From Canna indica (lineage: Eukaryota; Streptophyta; Magnoliopsida; Zingiberales; Cannaceae), in the NCBI GenBank assembly GCA_034359265.1, contig CP136891.1:41408001-41472000 (forward strand): DNA of 64,000 nt. The letters are read 5' to 3'. The notes beneath the pieces are model-generated. The model searched no databases and was not told the origin of the DNA. It saw only the letters and a list, made by a program, of their open reading frames with translations. Positions 1 to 10,690 of the stretch are shown here, in pieces. The number at the start of each line of letters is the position of its first letter. Position 1 is the stretch's first letter. The translations under genes were made by a program, and so were the position numbers.

Positions 1-145
1 TTTGGTACCCAAATGGCTTTGGGTCCTTGGGTTGAGTTGGCCTAGGAATCCAAAGTGTCTTAACTACACTTGGATTTTTCTTGAATGCACGATCATAAAT
101 AGCATGGCCAAAAATACCACAACAAAAACAATGTCCATTGAATTT

Positions 146-1408
146 CTATTTATTTATGCTATGGACATTGGATCTATCATTTGAATGCTTGACATGTGAA
201 ACATGATGAGTATGAGCATTCTTAAGTGAAACATTCTTCTTTTGAACTTGAGGTTTAGATGTGGAATGCCTAGCATGAGAATGATGAAGAACATTGGCAT
301 TCTTTACATAAGCATTCTTTATTCTAGTGTTATTAGGAGATGGAGCATTTTTGAATGCATTTACTTTCTTAATTAGGAAAATAACCTCACTTTTCAATTC
401 ATTCATGGATTTATGTAAAGCATGCATTTGAGATTTCAACATATAATTTTTCTCTTTGATTTTTGAGTTTTCATTTTTCAAAACCTCATTCTCAATTTTG
501 AAAACATTTTTCAATTTTTCATTTTCAGGCTTTAAGTCCTTAAGCTCAAGTTTCAACATATCATGACAAGGATCACATGAGCTAGATTTTAATTTCTCAT
601 TTTCTAATTCTAGAGCATGCACATGTGAACTAAGTCTAGAATTCTCATTTTTAATCCTTTTGTTTTCCTTATCCTTTTTCAAGAGCAAGACATACATGAT
701 TTTATACTCATCCATCAATTCATCAAAATCATGAGAGCTAGATGAGTTAATACTATTATTGTTATTAACATGACTAGAAGAGGTGGAGTGTACCTCATTG
801 TTATCATTCATGAGGCAATCTTTTGAATTTGCTTCATAGCCATGGGAAGAGGATGCTTCATTCGAATATGATGATGATGTGGAAGCGTTAGACCTCTTCT
901 TTGCCTTGTTCTTCATGGAAGGGCAATTTTTCTTCACATGCCCCTTTTCCTTGCATGCATGACACACTACCTTCCTCTTTCGATTTCTTGTGCTCTTATG
1001 ACTAGAGGCACTATGGGCTTCAAAAACCATATTAGTATTGGGTGGATGACAATTGTCATCACTCCCCTCATCAAATGTATGGAGCTCTTCATTTTTTGCA
1101 TAATTATAAAGCATTTTTAAAATAGCCCAAATATCGAATGCGGAAGTACAATGCATGATTTTCTCAAACACATTATTTTCCAAAGAACAAAATAAGCAAT
1201 TTGTAGCTTTAGCATTTAACTCAAACATGCTAATTTGTTCTTGGGTCCATCCGTTCATATTTTCCTTAGGTTCTATGTATTTTGACTTTAGCATATTAAA
1301 AACACCTAAACCTTCAATCTTTAGGAAAGTGTACATTCTACCCTTCCAAAGACCAAAGCTAGACTCATCGAACCTAGGAGGTCTAGACGTTACCAACTCT
1401 AGTGTCAT
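146..1408 (-). CDS. Sirevirus-like Gag with zinc knuckle and long coiled coil (420 aa)
   Basis: Retrotransposon Gag, which would form cytoplasmic particles and bind element RNA. The ATG at 1408 lies about 55 bases after the primer-binding site. Residues 1-95 resemble the start of a copia gag (UBN2-type) domain (RFDESSFGLWKGRMYTFLK). The middle of that domain is missing: the protein passes from the IWAILKMLYNYAKNEELHTF region straight to a basic linker and a CX2CX4HX4C knuckle (CHACKEKGHVKKNC). Next come a Ser/Asn/His-rich stretch and roughly 130 residues rich in K, E, N and L with heptad character, a likely coiled coil. The ORF stops at 146, but just beyond it a degenerate second knuckle (CGIFGHAIYD) can be read to base 1. 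Copy B has the same shortened architecture, so the deletion predates both insertions. The ORF is open but may not be functional. Confidence 0.7.
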   Translation of the reverse strand: MTLELVTSRPPRFDESSFGLWKGRMYTFLKIEGLGVFNMLKSKYIEPKENMNGWTQEQISMFELNAKATNCLFCSLENNVFEKIMHCTSAFDIWAILKMLYNYAKNEELHTFDEGSDDNCHPPNTNMVFEAHSASSHKSTRNRKRKVVCHACKEKGHVKKNCPSMKNKAKKRSNASTSSSYSNEASSSHGYEANSKDCLMNDNNEVHSTSSSHVNNNNSINSSSSHDFDELMDEYKIMYVLLLKKDKENKRIKNENSRLSSHVHALELENEKLKSSSCDPCHDMLKLELKDLKPENEKLKNVFKIENEVLKNENSKIKEKNYMLKSQMHALHKSMNELKSEVIFLIKKVNAFKNAPSPNNTRIKNAYVKNANVLHHSHARHSTSKPQVQKKNVSLKNAHTHHVSHVKHSNDRSNVHSINK

Positions 1409-1461
1409 TTTCGGATCGAGACTAGATGTAGACGAGATGGTGAAATCTCAAACTATGACCC

Positions 1462-1473
1462 GCTTTGATACCA
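1462..1473 (-). other. Primer-binding site of copy A
   Basis: The minus strand reads TGGTATCAAAGC, close to the initiator-Met tRNA complement TGGTATCAGAGC. It begins two or three bases from the LTR boundary at 1476 and upstream of the gag ATG, as expected of a minus-strand primer site. Confidence 0.75.
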
Positions 1474-1475
1474 AT

Positions 1476-2991
1476 TGAAAGCGAAATGGCGACACTAGAG
1501 GGGGGTGAATAGTGTGTTTACTAAATTGATTAGCCTAAATTCAATTTTAATAGATTTCTTAGATCGTTTAGGCAATTTACGATTGAACGATTTGATGCGG
1601 AAGCGATAAATAATTAAGCAATTAAAAACAAATGATAACGCAATGCAAACATGTTAATTTCAAGTGGTTCGGCCCCAATGCCTACTCCACTACCTAAGCA
1701 CCACACTTAGGATTTCCAAACTAGTTTTACTAGATTAATTCTTATTTCTCTTACACAGAGGACTTTGACTCGAAGAGTCTCTCTCTTGACCTAAGGCACT
1801 TCTACACCCGGAAGTCTCCGCCTTCTTACCGAGAGCACTCTTGCACCTCAACCCTAAGGGACAACTAAACTAATCATAGTCAACACTAAGTTTACACAAG
1901 TGGCTTTACACCTTTTCACCAAGGTAACCACTTTCACACCCAAGACCAAACACCCGGTCTTCGTACAAACACAAATCCAAAAATAGTTTAAATAACAGTT
2001 AAAATACAATCAAAAGAGCTTAAAGAGAAAACCAATATTAAACGCTCTTTTGCAATCCTTTAATCCTTCAACTCGTCAAGTAGTAGAGCTTGAATCAACA
2101 CCTGAGTCGAGGATCAGTTGGTGCTTGAAGAAGAACTCGACGGATAAGTAGAGCGCGCTATAATCAATCTCTTGGAAGGCTTAAAAACTCCCTTTTAATT
2201 GCTCAATAAATCTGTAAGAGTGGAGGGAGAGAGTTAAATGAGTTGTATGAGGGTGTATTTATACCCTTCTGAAGAAATAGCAGCTCAACAGATAGTTTTC
2301 TATCTGTTGCAGGCCGCCGGTCGATTGGTCGGTAGACCGATCGATCGACCGGTCATTCAATCGTTGCATTCTCTCTGTGTGTGGTCGATCGATGGGTCGA
2401 TCGCCCTGACATGAATCCCTCGATCCCACATTCGGTCGACTGACGTGAGCTGCGTCTTTAGCTAACCGCAGGTCGGTCGATCGATTGGTCAACTGACAGA
2501 GCTACTGCCCATTTTGGGCTTCGATCGATCGTCCGTCTGGTCGACCGAAGTATCTACTGCCTCTTTTAGGCATTGTTCGATCGACCGATCGATCGACCGA
2601 AATGGCTGGTGCCATTTTCCTTACCCTATTCGGTCGACCGCCCGGTCGATCGAACCTAGGCTGAATTGAATTTTTAGCCCTTTTTTCTTCCGTGCTTCAT
2701 TTTCGGATTCCAGCTTTCAACGACCATCAACTTGGAGAGCTTTCATGTGATCTTTGAGCGCGTCCTATACGTCTTTGGTGCACGCATCGCTCTTTGAGAA
2801 GTTTCTGTGACGAACTTGAGCGCGACGATCAATGTCCTTTCGATTTCTGATTTCTTCCGATATTTTTGATTGGGGACATCAAACGCTAATTGATATGGAA
2901 CATGAAAGATATTCTCAATGAAATTATTAGTCCCATGTTTGTTATCATCAAAACTAAGATTAAGACTAAGGTTGCAAACCTAAAGCCAACA
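1476..2991 (-). repeat. LTR of gag-only element copy A
   Basis: On the minus strand the LTR begins TGTTGGCTTTAGG at 2991 and ends beside the primer-binding site. It shares its start, TATA region, GGTCGACC array and terminal CTCTAGTGT segment with the other family LTRs here. The five bases beyond the LTR (CCATG, 2992-2996) should be one target-duplication copy; the partner is outside the window. Its 5' end carries the family trademark of reading through 'tgatgataacaaac', also seen at the starts of copies B, D, E, F and G. Confidence 0.8.
2251..2660 (-). promoter_or_regulatory. LTR A promoter module: TATA box, palindrome, GGTCGACC array
   Basis: On the minus strand a TATA box (GGTATAAATACACC, 2251-2266) is preceded by a perfect palindrome at 2286-2309 (CAACAGATAG, four T, CTATCTGTTG). 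Upstream of that lie about 350 bp (2310-2660) packed with GGTCGACC, CGATCGACC and TCGATCGA. The same order and spacing recur in the other LTRs of the family. TATA function is inferred from sequence; the role of the array is unknown. Confidence 0.65.
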
Positions 2992-4880
2992 CCATGATCA
3001 TATGGTACAAGATGGGGATGTTGATGACCAAATATTGCACATCCATCATTTTTGCCTTTGGCTGGGAGTTGAATATTGTTCTTAGCCATATAGCACCTCG
3101 GACGTCGACTCTTTCTCCCGAGAAGCCTACCAAGTCTCCTTTACAGTCGGTGAGTGAGGCTTTAGTTAGTTGCATTTTCTCGAAATTAGAATAGAAGAGG
3201 ATGTCGATAGAGCTGTCTTGGTCTACAAGACCATTTTGACGATAGAATTTCCTGCGTCCATAGAAATCACAACTGGGTCATGTAGGTTTTGATCAGTTCC
3301 TTGGAAATTTGATTCATATAATGATATTATCAGGGCTTTAGAGATGAGCTAGCATGGGCGAGCAGTGATGTCAACCGCCATAATTGCCCGGAGATATCTC
3401 TTTCTGGCCAAGATTGATTTGCTGCCTCTTGAGAATCCATCGATAATGTAGTCGATAACTCCTCGGAGTTTGTTGCCTGAGCTATTAGCTCCGTTGCTCT
3501 CCCTTTGGACGGGGTGGGGGTTTGGAGGCATGTGACTTTGGCTCCGTCGTCGATGGTCTCGGCTCCTGCTCCGACCTCATTCTCTTCAGCGATGGACATA
3601 CCTATCGAGGTGTCTTGCACTGACCAAGTCCTCAAGTTGATCGCCGAGTACTACACAGTCCTCGGTGGTGTGCCCATAGGTTTTACGTGGAAGCTTTTAC
3701 TTTCCAGCATTGGTAGGGTGCTTGAGGAGTTTTGAGTCATAGATTTCGCGAAGGATGGTTTCCTTCCTAGTATTGAAATGAGTGTACCTTTCATACCAAG
3801 TGTTTGGGCGAAGTGGAGACCTCGGCCCTCTACCGTTACTTTGTTCACGGTGGTTGTGGTCTTCGCCTTTTCTATCCGCCCTTTTGGATTTTTTTGTCTT
3901 CGGCAGCGTCTTTGATGTTCTGCCTGTCGACCTTTTTGGCCTCACGGAGTTCTTCCATCTTTATGAAGCTGGTGACCTTCTCCTAGAACTCGGCCATATC
4001 CCTAGGCTTTATCAGGGTGATCTAGTCGGCGAAGTGTCCAAGCTTCAGCCCGTAATTGATGGAGTAGAGTTCAACTCGGAGGTCGAGATTCGGGATTTCT
4101 GCCGCTGTAGCCTGAAACATGCGTATGTATTCCCTTAAGGGCTCATGTTTCCCTTGTCTGACATTATGGAGAGTGTCCATTGTTTTCAGTAGACTAGAGA
4201 TAAGGAAAATTAGTTAAGAATGGTGCAAGAGAGATTTGTGAAATAGTGTATAGACTTCGGTGGGAGGGAAGCAAACCACAGTAAAGCGATTTTCTCCATG
4301 AAAGTTGGAAAAGCTCTGCAGAGAGCAAGGTCAATGGCTCCGTCGTAGAGCATCATGGTCCTGAATATTGTCAGGTGTATTGTAGGGTCGCCCATACCGT
4401 TATAGGGCGTCAGAGTGGTAGACAACTTTCTCTTGGATGGAAGGCTCGTTGTCATGATGTGCTCGACGAATGGTCCTGCATCGATAGGGAGGGCAGTCGC
4501 AACCTCCATGGCTTTGGAATATTTCTCTCTTCATTGACGGGGTGTGCTGGAGATCTCATCTCAGAGGATGGAAACCAGTCTCCTTCTTTCCGAGTGGTTG
4601 CTTTCTTCATGTTTTGAGCGGTGGCGCTCGTGATCGACTGGGGGTTGTTCCCATGACCATGTCAGCATTTCAACCTAGATTGCTAACCGCTGGTTCTCTT
4701 CCTCCAGGTCATTTATCCGGCACTAGTATGCTTTTGGGGAGAGTTGGATTGGTGTCAAAGTGTTGCTCCTCACTGTTTCAGCGTCACTAGGTTGCGGATG
4801 ATCGTCGCCGTCGGGGCATTGTCGTTGGCGTGTGGTGGCAGTCACTTGGCTCTAGGTTCCAACCATGATGGGGGAGGTAA
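2992..4880 (-). pseudogene. Tat-like Ty3-gypsy gag and protease remnant
   Basis: Read on the minus strand this is a decayed gypsy gag. At 4509-4210 the translation has the retrotransposon-gag pattern (CRAFPTFMEKIALLWFASL region), then the segment with HEPLREYIRMFQ and the basic KKSKRADRKGEDHNHREQS tract near 3900. At 3500-3350 comes GVIDYIIDG, typical of the Tat/Ogre gag-protease junction. At 3040-2992 the protease-type FLVINIPI..YHMIMG-like segment is cut off by LTR A. Several stops and frameshifts interrupt it, and the upstream part (4600-4880) reads as degenerate N-terminal sequence. It belongs to the same broken element as the primer-binding region at 26967-26990, from which the Sirevirus separates it. 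Confidence 0.6.
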
Positions 4881-4913
4881 GATTTACTCATCCCCATTAG
4901 TGTTTTGCTTTTA

Positions 4914-5853
4914 TGAGTTGGCTATATTTGGCAAAAGTGTTCCAGGTAAAATCTCAATTTAATGCACAGTCACAACTATGAGGAGCTCTGCCTATAGGAT
5001 GACAGTTTCATCCGTGTGAGGATAGTTTAAACTTCTTCTACAATCTATGGTTTTCTGGATAAGGATGCTACAGAAATGATGACTCTTGGTCTGCAATATT
5101 AATGATGATTTTCTTTGTTGTCTCTGATTATTAATCATCGTTAATTACTTTACTGCCCGATTAATTTTATGAGTTGAGGAGATGTTCTCTTTAATATTTT
5201 CGGGCGTTACTTCTTTTGATCTTTATGGTCATAATGTTTTAGTGCTGACTAATTGTTTTGAACCAATGACTGTTTGATGTTGAACTGATGGTATTATTGA
5301 ACAATAGTTATGTCAGCATTGATTGAGATCTATCAATTGTCACATATAAATTTCGGTGAAAATATTTGATTTATCAACTCCTATGTGCGTATACTGTGTT
5401 ACCAGTTATTTTGAGGAGTTGAGACTGCTCAGTGCAAGACGGTAACAATCTACCTTTCTTATCTTCAAGTGAAGATTGTTTTGGGCTATTAACTCACTAC
5501 AGCACAATGACTGTGTGGAGGACAGAACTTTGTGGCTAAGATGTCATAGAGAGGCAAGTTGGTATGTACTTGTAATAATAAATAAGTTTTTGTTATTTCC
5601 AATTAAGTGTAGTACTGGTAGTCAGATTTCGGGTGTGAATCTCGAGGACTTATATTGTACTTATTGAGAGTGGATTGGGCATCTGTTTGGTGAGTGCCCC
5701 GTAGATTAGGTGACAAGCTTTGTCACTGAACTGCATAAACAAATCTTTTTGTTTGCGTGTGACTTTGCTACTAGTAGTGGCAGTTGCAATAGCACTTGAA
5801 ACTTCCTATTCAACTGTACTTAACAGAAGTTCCCTTAGATACCTATATTGTCA
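4914..5853 (+). repeat. 5' LTR of the Sirevirus
   Basis: It starts TGAGTTGGCTATATTTGGC and ends CTATATTGTCA, about 940 bp, directly before the primer-binding site. From 4991 it aligns with 26087-26966 (the 3' LTR), and it is related in inverted orientation to the solo LTR at 27502-28387. The first ~75 bases have no counterpart in the 3' LTR but do match the start of the solo LTR (TGTTGCCTATATTTGGC). Confidence 0.75.
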
Positions 5854-5855
5854 TT

Positions 5856-5866
5856 TGGTATCAAAG
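5856..5866 (+). other. Sirevirus primer-binding site
   Basis: TGGTATCAAAG lies two bases after the LTR end. It resembles the initiator-Met tRNA primer site common in Sireviruses and fixes the 5' LTR boundary. Confidence 0.75.
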
Positions 5867-5935
5867 TGGTTGTGCTAACCTTTTCCTATTAAAGATCGTT
5901 GGTGTGTCTTTTTTTTCAGGCTCAAGAGGGAAGGA

Positions 5936-7458
5936 ATGCCTATGGGAAATTCTGTCAATGTTACTCTTTTACTTATCGGAACAAACTATGCATATTGGAA
6001 GGCTAGGATGAGGACTTTCATCAAGTCCTTGGATCATCATTGCTGGGACACTATAGAGATTGACTATACTCCTCCAACAATAAATGGAATTGATCGCAAG
6101 CCAAAAGGCCAATATACTGAGGTAGAAATTATGGCAATAAAGCCCTTAATGCTATCTTCAGTGGAGTTGATCCTTCTCAGTTTAATCTAATCTCGGCTTG
6201 TACCTTGGCAAAGCAGGCATGAGAAATTTTAGAGACGAATCATGAAGTATCCCCGACGCTTCGGAAGTCAAAAGTTGAAATCCTCAACACCAAATTTGTG
6301 AATCTAAAGATGGGAGAAGATGAAAGTATACAAGACTTTCATGGACGTATCAAAGATCTCATGAACAATGCTACCAACCTTGGAGAGTCATTCTCTGAAA
6401 AAAAGGTAGCAAGAAAAGTTATGCGGTCTATGCCTACCAAGTTTGACATGAAAGCTGCTGCCATAAGTCAAGTTCATGACTCATCTACTATTACTCACAC
6501 TCTGATGGGCAAACTTGAAACTTATGAGTCAGAATTATCTGAAAAATATTCTCACAAAGAAAAGAAGAAGAATCTTGCCTTCAGAGCTACTGAGGATTAG
6601 ATCAAGTCAGAAGGTTATTCTAAAGAGGAGATGGATGCTGTACTGGCTCTTATGACAAAAAATTTCAAGAGATTTATGAGAGCTAAGAATAGGGTAAACT
6701 AGAACTCTCAGTCAAACTTGCAGTTCAAACAACAGTTTCAACCGCCTGAGTCTGCCAATTCAAAATCAAACTTCTTTGCTGGAGAAAAAAGAAGAAGTCA
6801 ATTGTCTAAACAAAAAGATGATCCAAAATAGAAGTTCAAAAGTGTCCAATGCTTTGAATGTGAAGGATTTGGACATGTGAGATCAGAATGCCCAAATCTT
6901 CAGAAGAAGATCAAGAAGTCATTTACTGCTACTTGGAGTGACGATGTTGAAGAAACTAACTCAGAAGAGCATGAATGAGGCAACTTTAGATCCTTCATAG
7001 CTTGCATTGATGATGCAGTTAAAACTGCCGACATCACTGATGCAGATGATGATCACTGCAAAGTTCAATGTACAGATAATCTTGATGAAGCCTATCGAGA
7101 GATGTTCGATAAATGGGTTGAAGTGGTGAAACTCAACAAGTCTCTCAGCGATCAGAACAAGCTTTTAGTTGAAGAGAAGAAGATTCTTAAAGAGAAAGTT
7201 CAAACCCTTCGAAGACATAATATTGAAAAAGAAGACAAAGAGTCTAAGTTGATTTCCAAACTTGAAAAGGTAAAGAAGGAAGTTAGAATGATGAATTCTA
7301 CAGGTAATCTTAACAAAATTTTGAGTGCAGGAAACTGTCCTTCTAATCATAAGGGACTAGGATACACTGGTTCATGCCAGATGAAACCCCAGTTTCAACT
7401 GCCTACTCAACTGAGGAACTTCAAGTCATCAAAAGCCTACTACAAGGAAGGGAAATAG
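5936..7458 (+). pseudogene. Sirevirus gag (broken by stops and frameshifts)
   Basis: The ATG at 5936 begins a typical copia Gag N-terminus (LIGTNYAYWKARMRTFIKS). The frame stops near 6190 and continues in another frame at 6298-6600 with the UBN2-type core (DESIQDFHGRIKDL...MRSMPTKFDMKA). A CX2CX4HX4C knuckle lies at 6851-6892 (CFECEGFGHVRSEC). From 7102 to 7300 the frame encodes a Lys/Glu/Leu-rich coiled coil (LNKSLSDQNKLLVEEKKIL). A second knuckle follows at 7466-7510 in the next ORF. The knuckle, coiled coil, knuckle order is the Sirevirus Gag plan. At least three stops or frameshifts make it non-functional. Confidence 0.8.
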
Positions 7459-7459
7459 G

Positions 7460-8005
7460 GTGCCCATATGCCACTATTGCAGGTGCAAAGGACACATTAT
7501 AACAAATTGCTTCAAACTCTCCAACAAATCCAGGAGAAAGAATCGTGTAAATTGCCCAAGGAAAAAGGTTAAGAAAATTTGGGTAAGAAACACTGATCTT
7601 AACTGCCATGTTGCTTTTATGTCAAAGACTATTTCTTCTTTTGGATCTTGGTATTTCGACAATGGGTGTCCACAACATATGACAGGGAATCCAAAAAATC
7701 TGAAAGATATTAAGGAACATGAAGGTGCAATTGTCACTTTTGGAGATGGAGGACAAGGAAATGTCATAGGAGTTGGAACTCTAAATGTTTCAGGAATTCC
7801 TAATTTGGAAAATGTCCTGCTTGCAAAAGGTCTCAAGGCTAATCTTGTAAGTATAAGCCAATTGTGTGATCAAAATTCAAATGTTCATTTTACTAAAAAC
7901 AGTTGTATGATACAGTTGGTGATTGTATTCTTGAAGGTAATAGACCTAGAGACAACATTACAAAATTGCCTACTCTTCTATTTGTCCTTTAGTTGTTTCT
8001 TCTGA
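7460..8005 (+). pseudogene. Sirevirus second Gag knuckle and aspartic protease
   Basis: This 181-residue ORF opens with a second knuckle (CHYCRCKGHIITNC), then a basic linker, then the copia protease. The usual WYLDSGCSRHMTG active site reads WYFDNGCPQHMTG, so the D-S-G triad has become D-N-G, which would be expected to impair catalysis. LVSISQLCD, typical of the protease C-terminus, follows near residue 130. The frame then drifts into Leu/Phe-rich sequence and stops at 8005. It joins in frame order to the integrase remnant downstream. Confidence 0.75.
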
Positions 8006-8628
8006 CATTAATCTATGGCATCGATAGTTAGGTCATGAAAATTACAGTGGTCTAAAGAAACTTGTAAATATTGAAGCTGTTAGAGGAATTCCTAAATTTT
8101 TTGGAGATCCTGAAGTTGTATGCAATCCTTGGCAAGAAGGAAAACAATTAGGCAGTCTTATCAGCAGTTAAAATTGGGTGTTGTCTCAAGACTTCTAGGG
8201 CTTTTTCATTTGAAAAGATGGTTGTCAAGACTGCTTTAATGAATGGTTTTTCTAAACGAAGAAATATATTTTGGTCAACCCAACGGCTTTGAAGATCTTG
8301 ATCATCAAGGATGACGATGACAAGAATATTGATCTTAATTTATACAGAACTATGATCGGCAGTTTCCAGAACTTAACTGTTAACAAAATTGACTTTTGTT
8401 TCAGTAATAGGTTGTGTGGAAGATATCAAGCTAATTCAAAGGAGTCTCATCATCAGACAGCTAAAAGAATTCTAAAATATGTTAAAGGTACTCTGGATTT
8501 TGGTCTTTGGTATTCTATTGATTCTAACCATTGTCTAGTAGGATATACCGATACAGATAGGACAGTTAATTTAGATGACAAAAAGAGTACTACATGTGGT
8601 TGTGTTTATATTGATTCAAAACAGATAG
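8006..8628 (+). pseudogene. Sirevirus integrase N-terminus fused by deletion to RT/RNase H remnant
   Basis: It starts with the GAG-pre-integrase motif (LWHR, stop, LGHENYSGLKKLV; 8017-8060) and the zinc-binding CNPWQEGKQ segment. Within about 100 bases the sequence jumps to the RT motif NGF(F)..EEIYFGQPNGFED (8240-8300) and then to the segment before RNase H (YRTMIGS, then ARYQANSKESH-like, LKYVKGTLDFGLWY). The integrase catalytic core and most of RT are therefore missing. The RNase H frame ends in DSKQI at 8628, where Gypsy-1 inserted; it resumes at 17671. Confidence 0.75.
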
Positions 8629-10369
8629 GATATCCTAGATATTTAATTATATCATTTTCCTTTATCGTTGTATTTGCTAGCCTAGCGGACTAGATCGAGG
8701 TCGAGCCGAGTTATGTAATTTTGCTTGTGTAGATTAATTTATTTAATCTTTTTATGTTGCGTATGCATGAGCGTTTAATTATGTGGCATGTGCATTGTGT
8801 TTATATTATTTATGGATGGTTATGTGGGGAATAGAATTAATTAAGTTAATTTAAGTTAGCGGGTTCGGGTTCGGGTTCGGCTTGAGGCAGATGTGGGTTG
8901 GACAAACGGTTAGAAGGGTTAGGGTTGAGGACGGAGTATTAAACCCCCTCCCCTTGGCTTGTGGCTCCCAATTTTGGAGCCACACAAGCTTTTGGAGAGA
9001 GGAGACGCCGCCAGCCGCCGCCCCTCCTTCCTTCCTCTCCTTGGAGCCGCCACCCTTGAGCCAGCCGTCGAGCCCCTCTCCTTCCCCTCTCTTCCTCTCT
9101 CTCTCTCTTCCCCTCTCCTTGGAGCCAAGCTGATGGCTTGGGTGGAGCCGCCGCCCTTCTTGTAGAAGAGCAGCTGCCCCTTGTTGAGCCGAGCCGCCCC
9201 CTTGAGGCCGGATCCAGAGGCTGCCAATTTAAAGTTCCTCGTATTCCTTCTTCCTAGATCAAGGTGAGTGGTTTTACCCTCCTTCTTTCAAGTTTCTTCG
9301 ATTTCTTGAAGCCAATCTTGAAGGCTATTGAATCTTGATTTGTTTTCCGACGATTTCTCGAGTTCTCGACGTTCTTGTTGTGTGTTGTGTCTGAGGAGGC
9401 CCTAAACCCTTCCCTACGGGGTTCGGTAGCCCTAGGACGGCCCTAGGGATGCTCGGCCAAGGGTGGAGCAAGGGTGCCCTCAAGGTGTTCGATGAAATGC
9501 CTAAGTGAGGGAACTTGATTATCTTGTAGTTATATCTTGATTTGTTCATTTAAATGAGTTCTTATATGATCAAGCATGCTTTGTATGTAATATGTGATTT
9601 TTGGAAAAATCATATTTTTAAAAAATATGGATCTTGATATTGATGCCAAGAAGGTTCTTGAAGAAAGTTTCTTCATCATTATGCTTGATTCTTGTTTACA
9701 GTACTTGTTGATGCTTGTTAGCTTTGTTATTAAGCATGGGAATTGGGAAACTTATCTCAAGATTTATATTTTGTTTAAATGATAATTAAGGGCATAATTT
9801 TTGGGAATTTCGGATTTATTTTTATGTTATGCTGAAAATTTGATGTTGCTGAAATTGCATGTTGAAATGATGAATCTATGCTGTTTTTAAATTGCTTGCT
9901 GTGATGTGTGTATTTATCTGAACATAGTCATGAAACCTATCGTTTCAACCAGAAAATATAGTTTGGAAACATAGGACACACTCTGGAGACCAGATTCTGA
10001 TTAGATACATCAATTTTGGGTAGAACAGTAAGCTAAAACAAAACCCTAAAACAAAACCTTAACTGTGGTGAACTAAATTTTAATTGTATAATTAAAATTG
10101 GGAAAAGGGTCAGCATAATCTATTATGAACCAACATGAGAAGTTTATGCATGAAATAAAACCATACATGTTTATGACATTACGGGTCTAGGAGTTGGGGT
10201 CGGGTTTGGAGTGTTGAGACACTTTCCAATATGATCACCCCTAAGACACCGTAGGAGAGTCTTGACTTAGGTCATGGTGAGCCATTTCTTAGTGAATGGC
10301 AGAGAGGCTCGTAGAGGAGCTGGATTGCGGGCTAAGCCGGAGAGGTTGGATGGCTAATTCCCAACCTGC

Positions 10370-10690
10370 AGAACAAGTTCGGAGGGCCTTTCTCGATTGT
10401 TCTGGTTTGGCCTCATGGGATAAGTTCGGAGGGCCTACCCGATTATCCCCGAGGTGGTTTGTTAAGGAATAAGTTCAGAGGGCCAACCCGATTATTCTTG
10501 GGATATCTTAGGGGAGTAAGTTTCGGAGGGCCTATCGGATTACTCCTATGATATCTTAAAGGGGCAAGTTCGGGCGGGCGTATCCCGATTGTCCCTACGC
10601 ATCTCGTTGAGCAAGTTTTGAGGGCCTTTCCCGATTGCTCCCGAGTGTCTGTATATTAGGATAAGTTCGGAGGGCCTTCCCGATTATCCT
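10370..10690 (+). repeat. Array of seven hairpins with differing but paired stems (Gypsy-1 5' LTR)
   Basis: Seven imperfect repeats of about 45 bp share the core AAGTTCGGAGGGCC..CCCGATT. Each is flanked by bases that pair with each other but differ between units: GAACAA/TTGTTC, GGATAA/TTATCC, GAATAA/TTATTC, GGAGTAA/TTACTCC, GGGGCAA/TTGTCCC (one G-T), GAGCAA/TTGCTC and GGATAA/TTATCC. TCGG within the core can also pair with CCGA. The array is transcribed if, as in most LTRs, the RNA start lies upstream. Related arrays occur at 17117-17291 and 55496-55824. Confidence 0.85.

Larger units (their letters stand above)
1..2991 (-). mobile_element. Gag-only copia-type LTR element, copy A (left end outside window)
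   Basis: The element runs on the minus strand: LTR 2991-1476, primer-binding site, then a gag ORF that continues towards the left edge. Its LTR matches copies B, D, E, F, G and H in this window. It lies inside a Tat-like gypsy remnant, whose protease reading frame stops at base 2992. Its other LTR and its target duplication are outside the window. Copy B, which is complete, has gag and no pol, so I infer that A is also a non-autonomous gag-only (TR-GAG-like) element; the pol region of A itself cannot be seen. Confidence 0.75.

Noticed and set aside
8919..9227. Open frames in the CT-rich LTR block (also 15699-15948 and 54069-54317)
   Set aside because: Low-complexity LTR sequence open on both strands, without protein motifs; not conserved in frame between LTR copies.
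10370..10690. Regularly spaced palindromic repeats resembling a CRISPR array
   Set aside because: The spacing contains shared sequence, no unique spacers, no cas genes, and it lies in a plant retrotransposon LTR.
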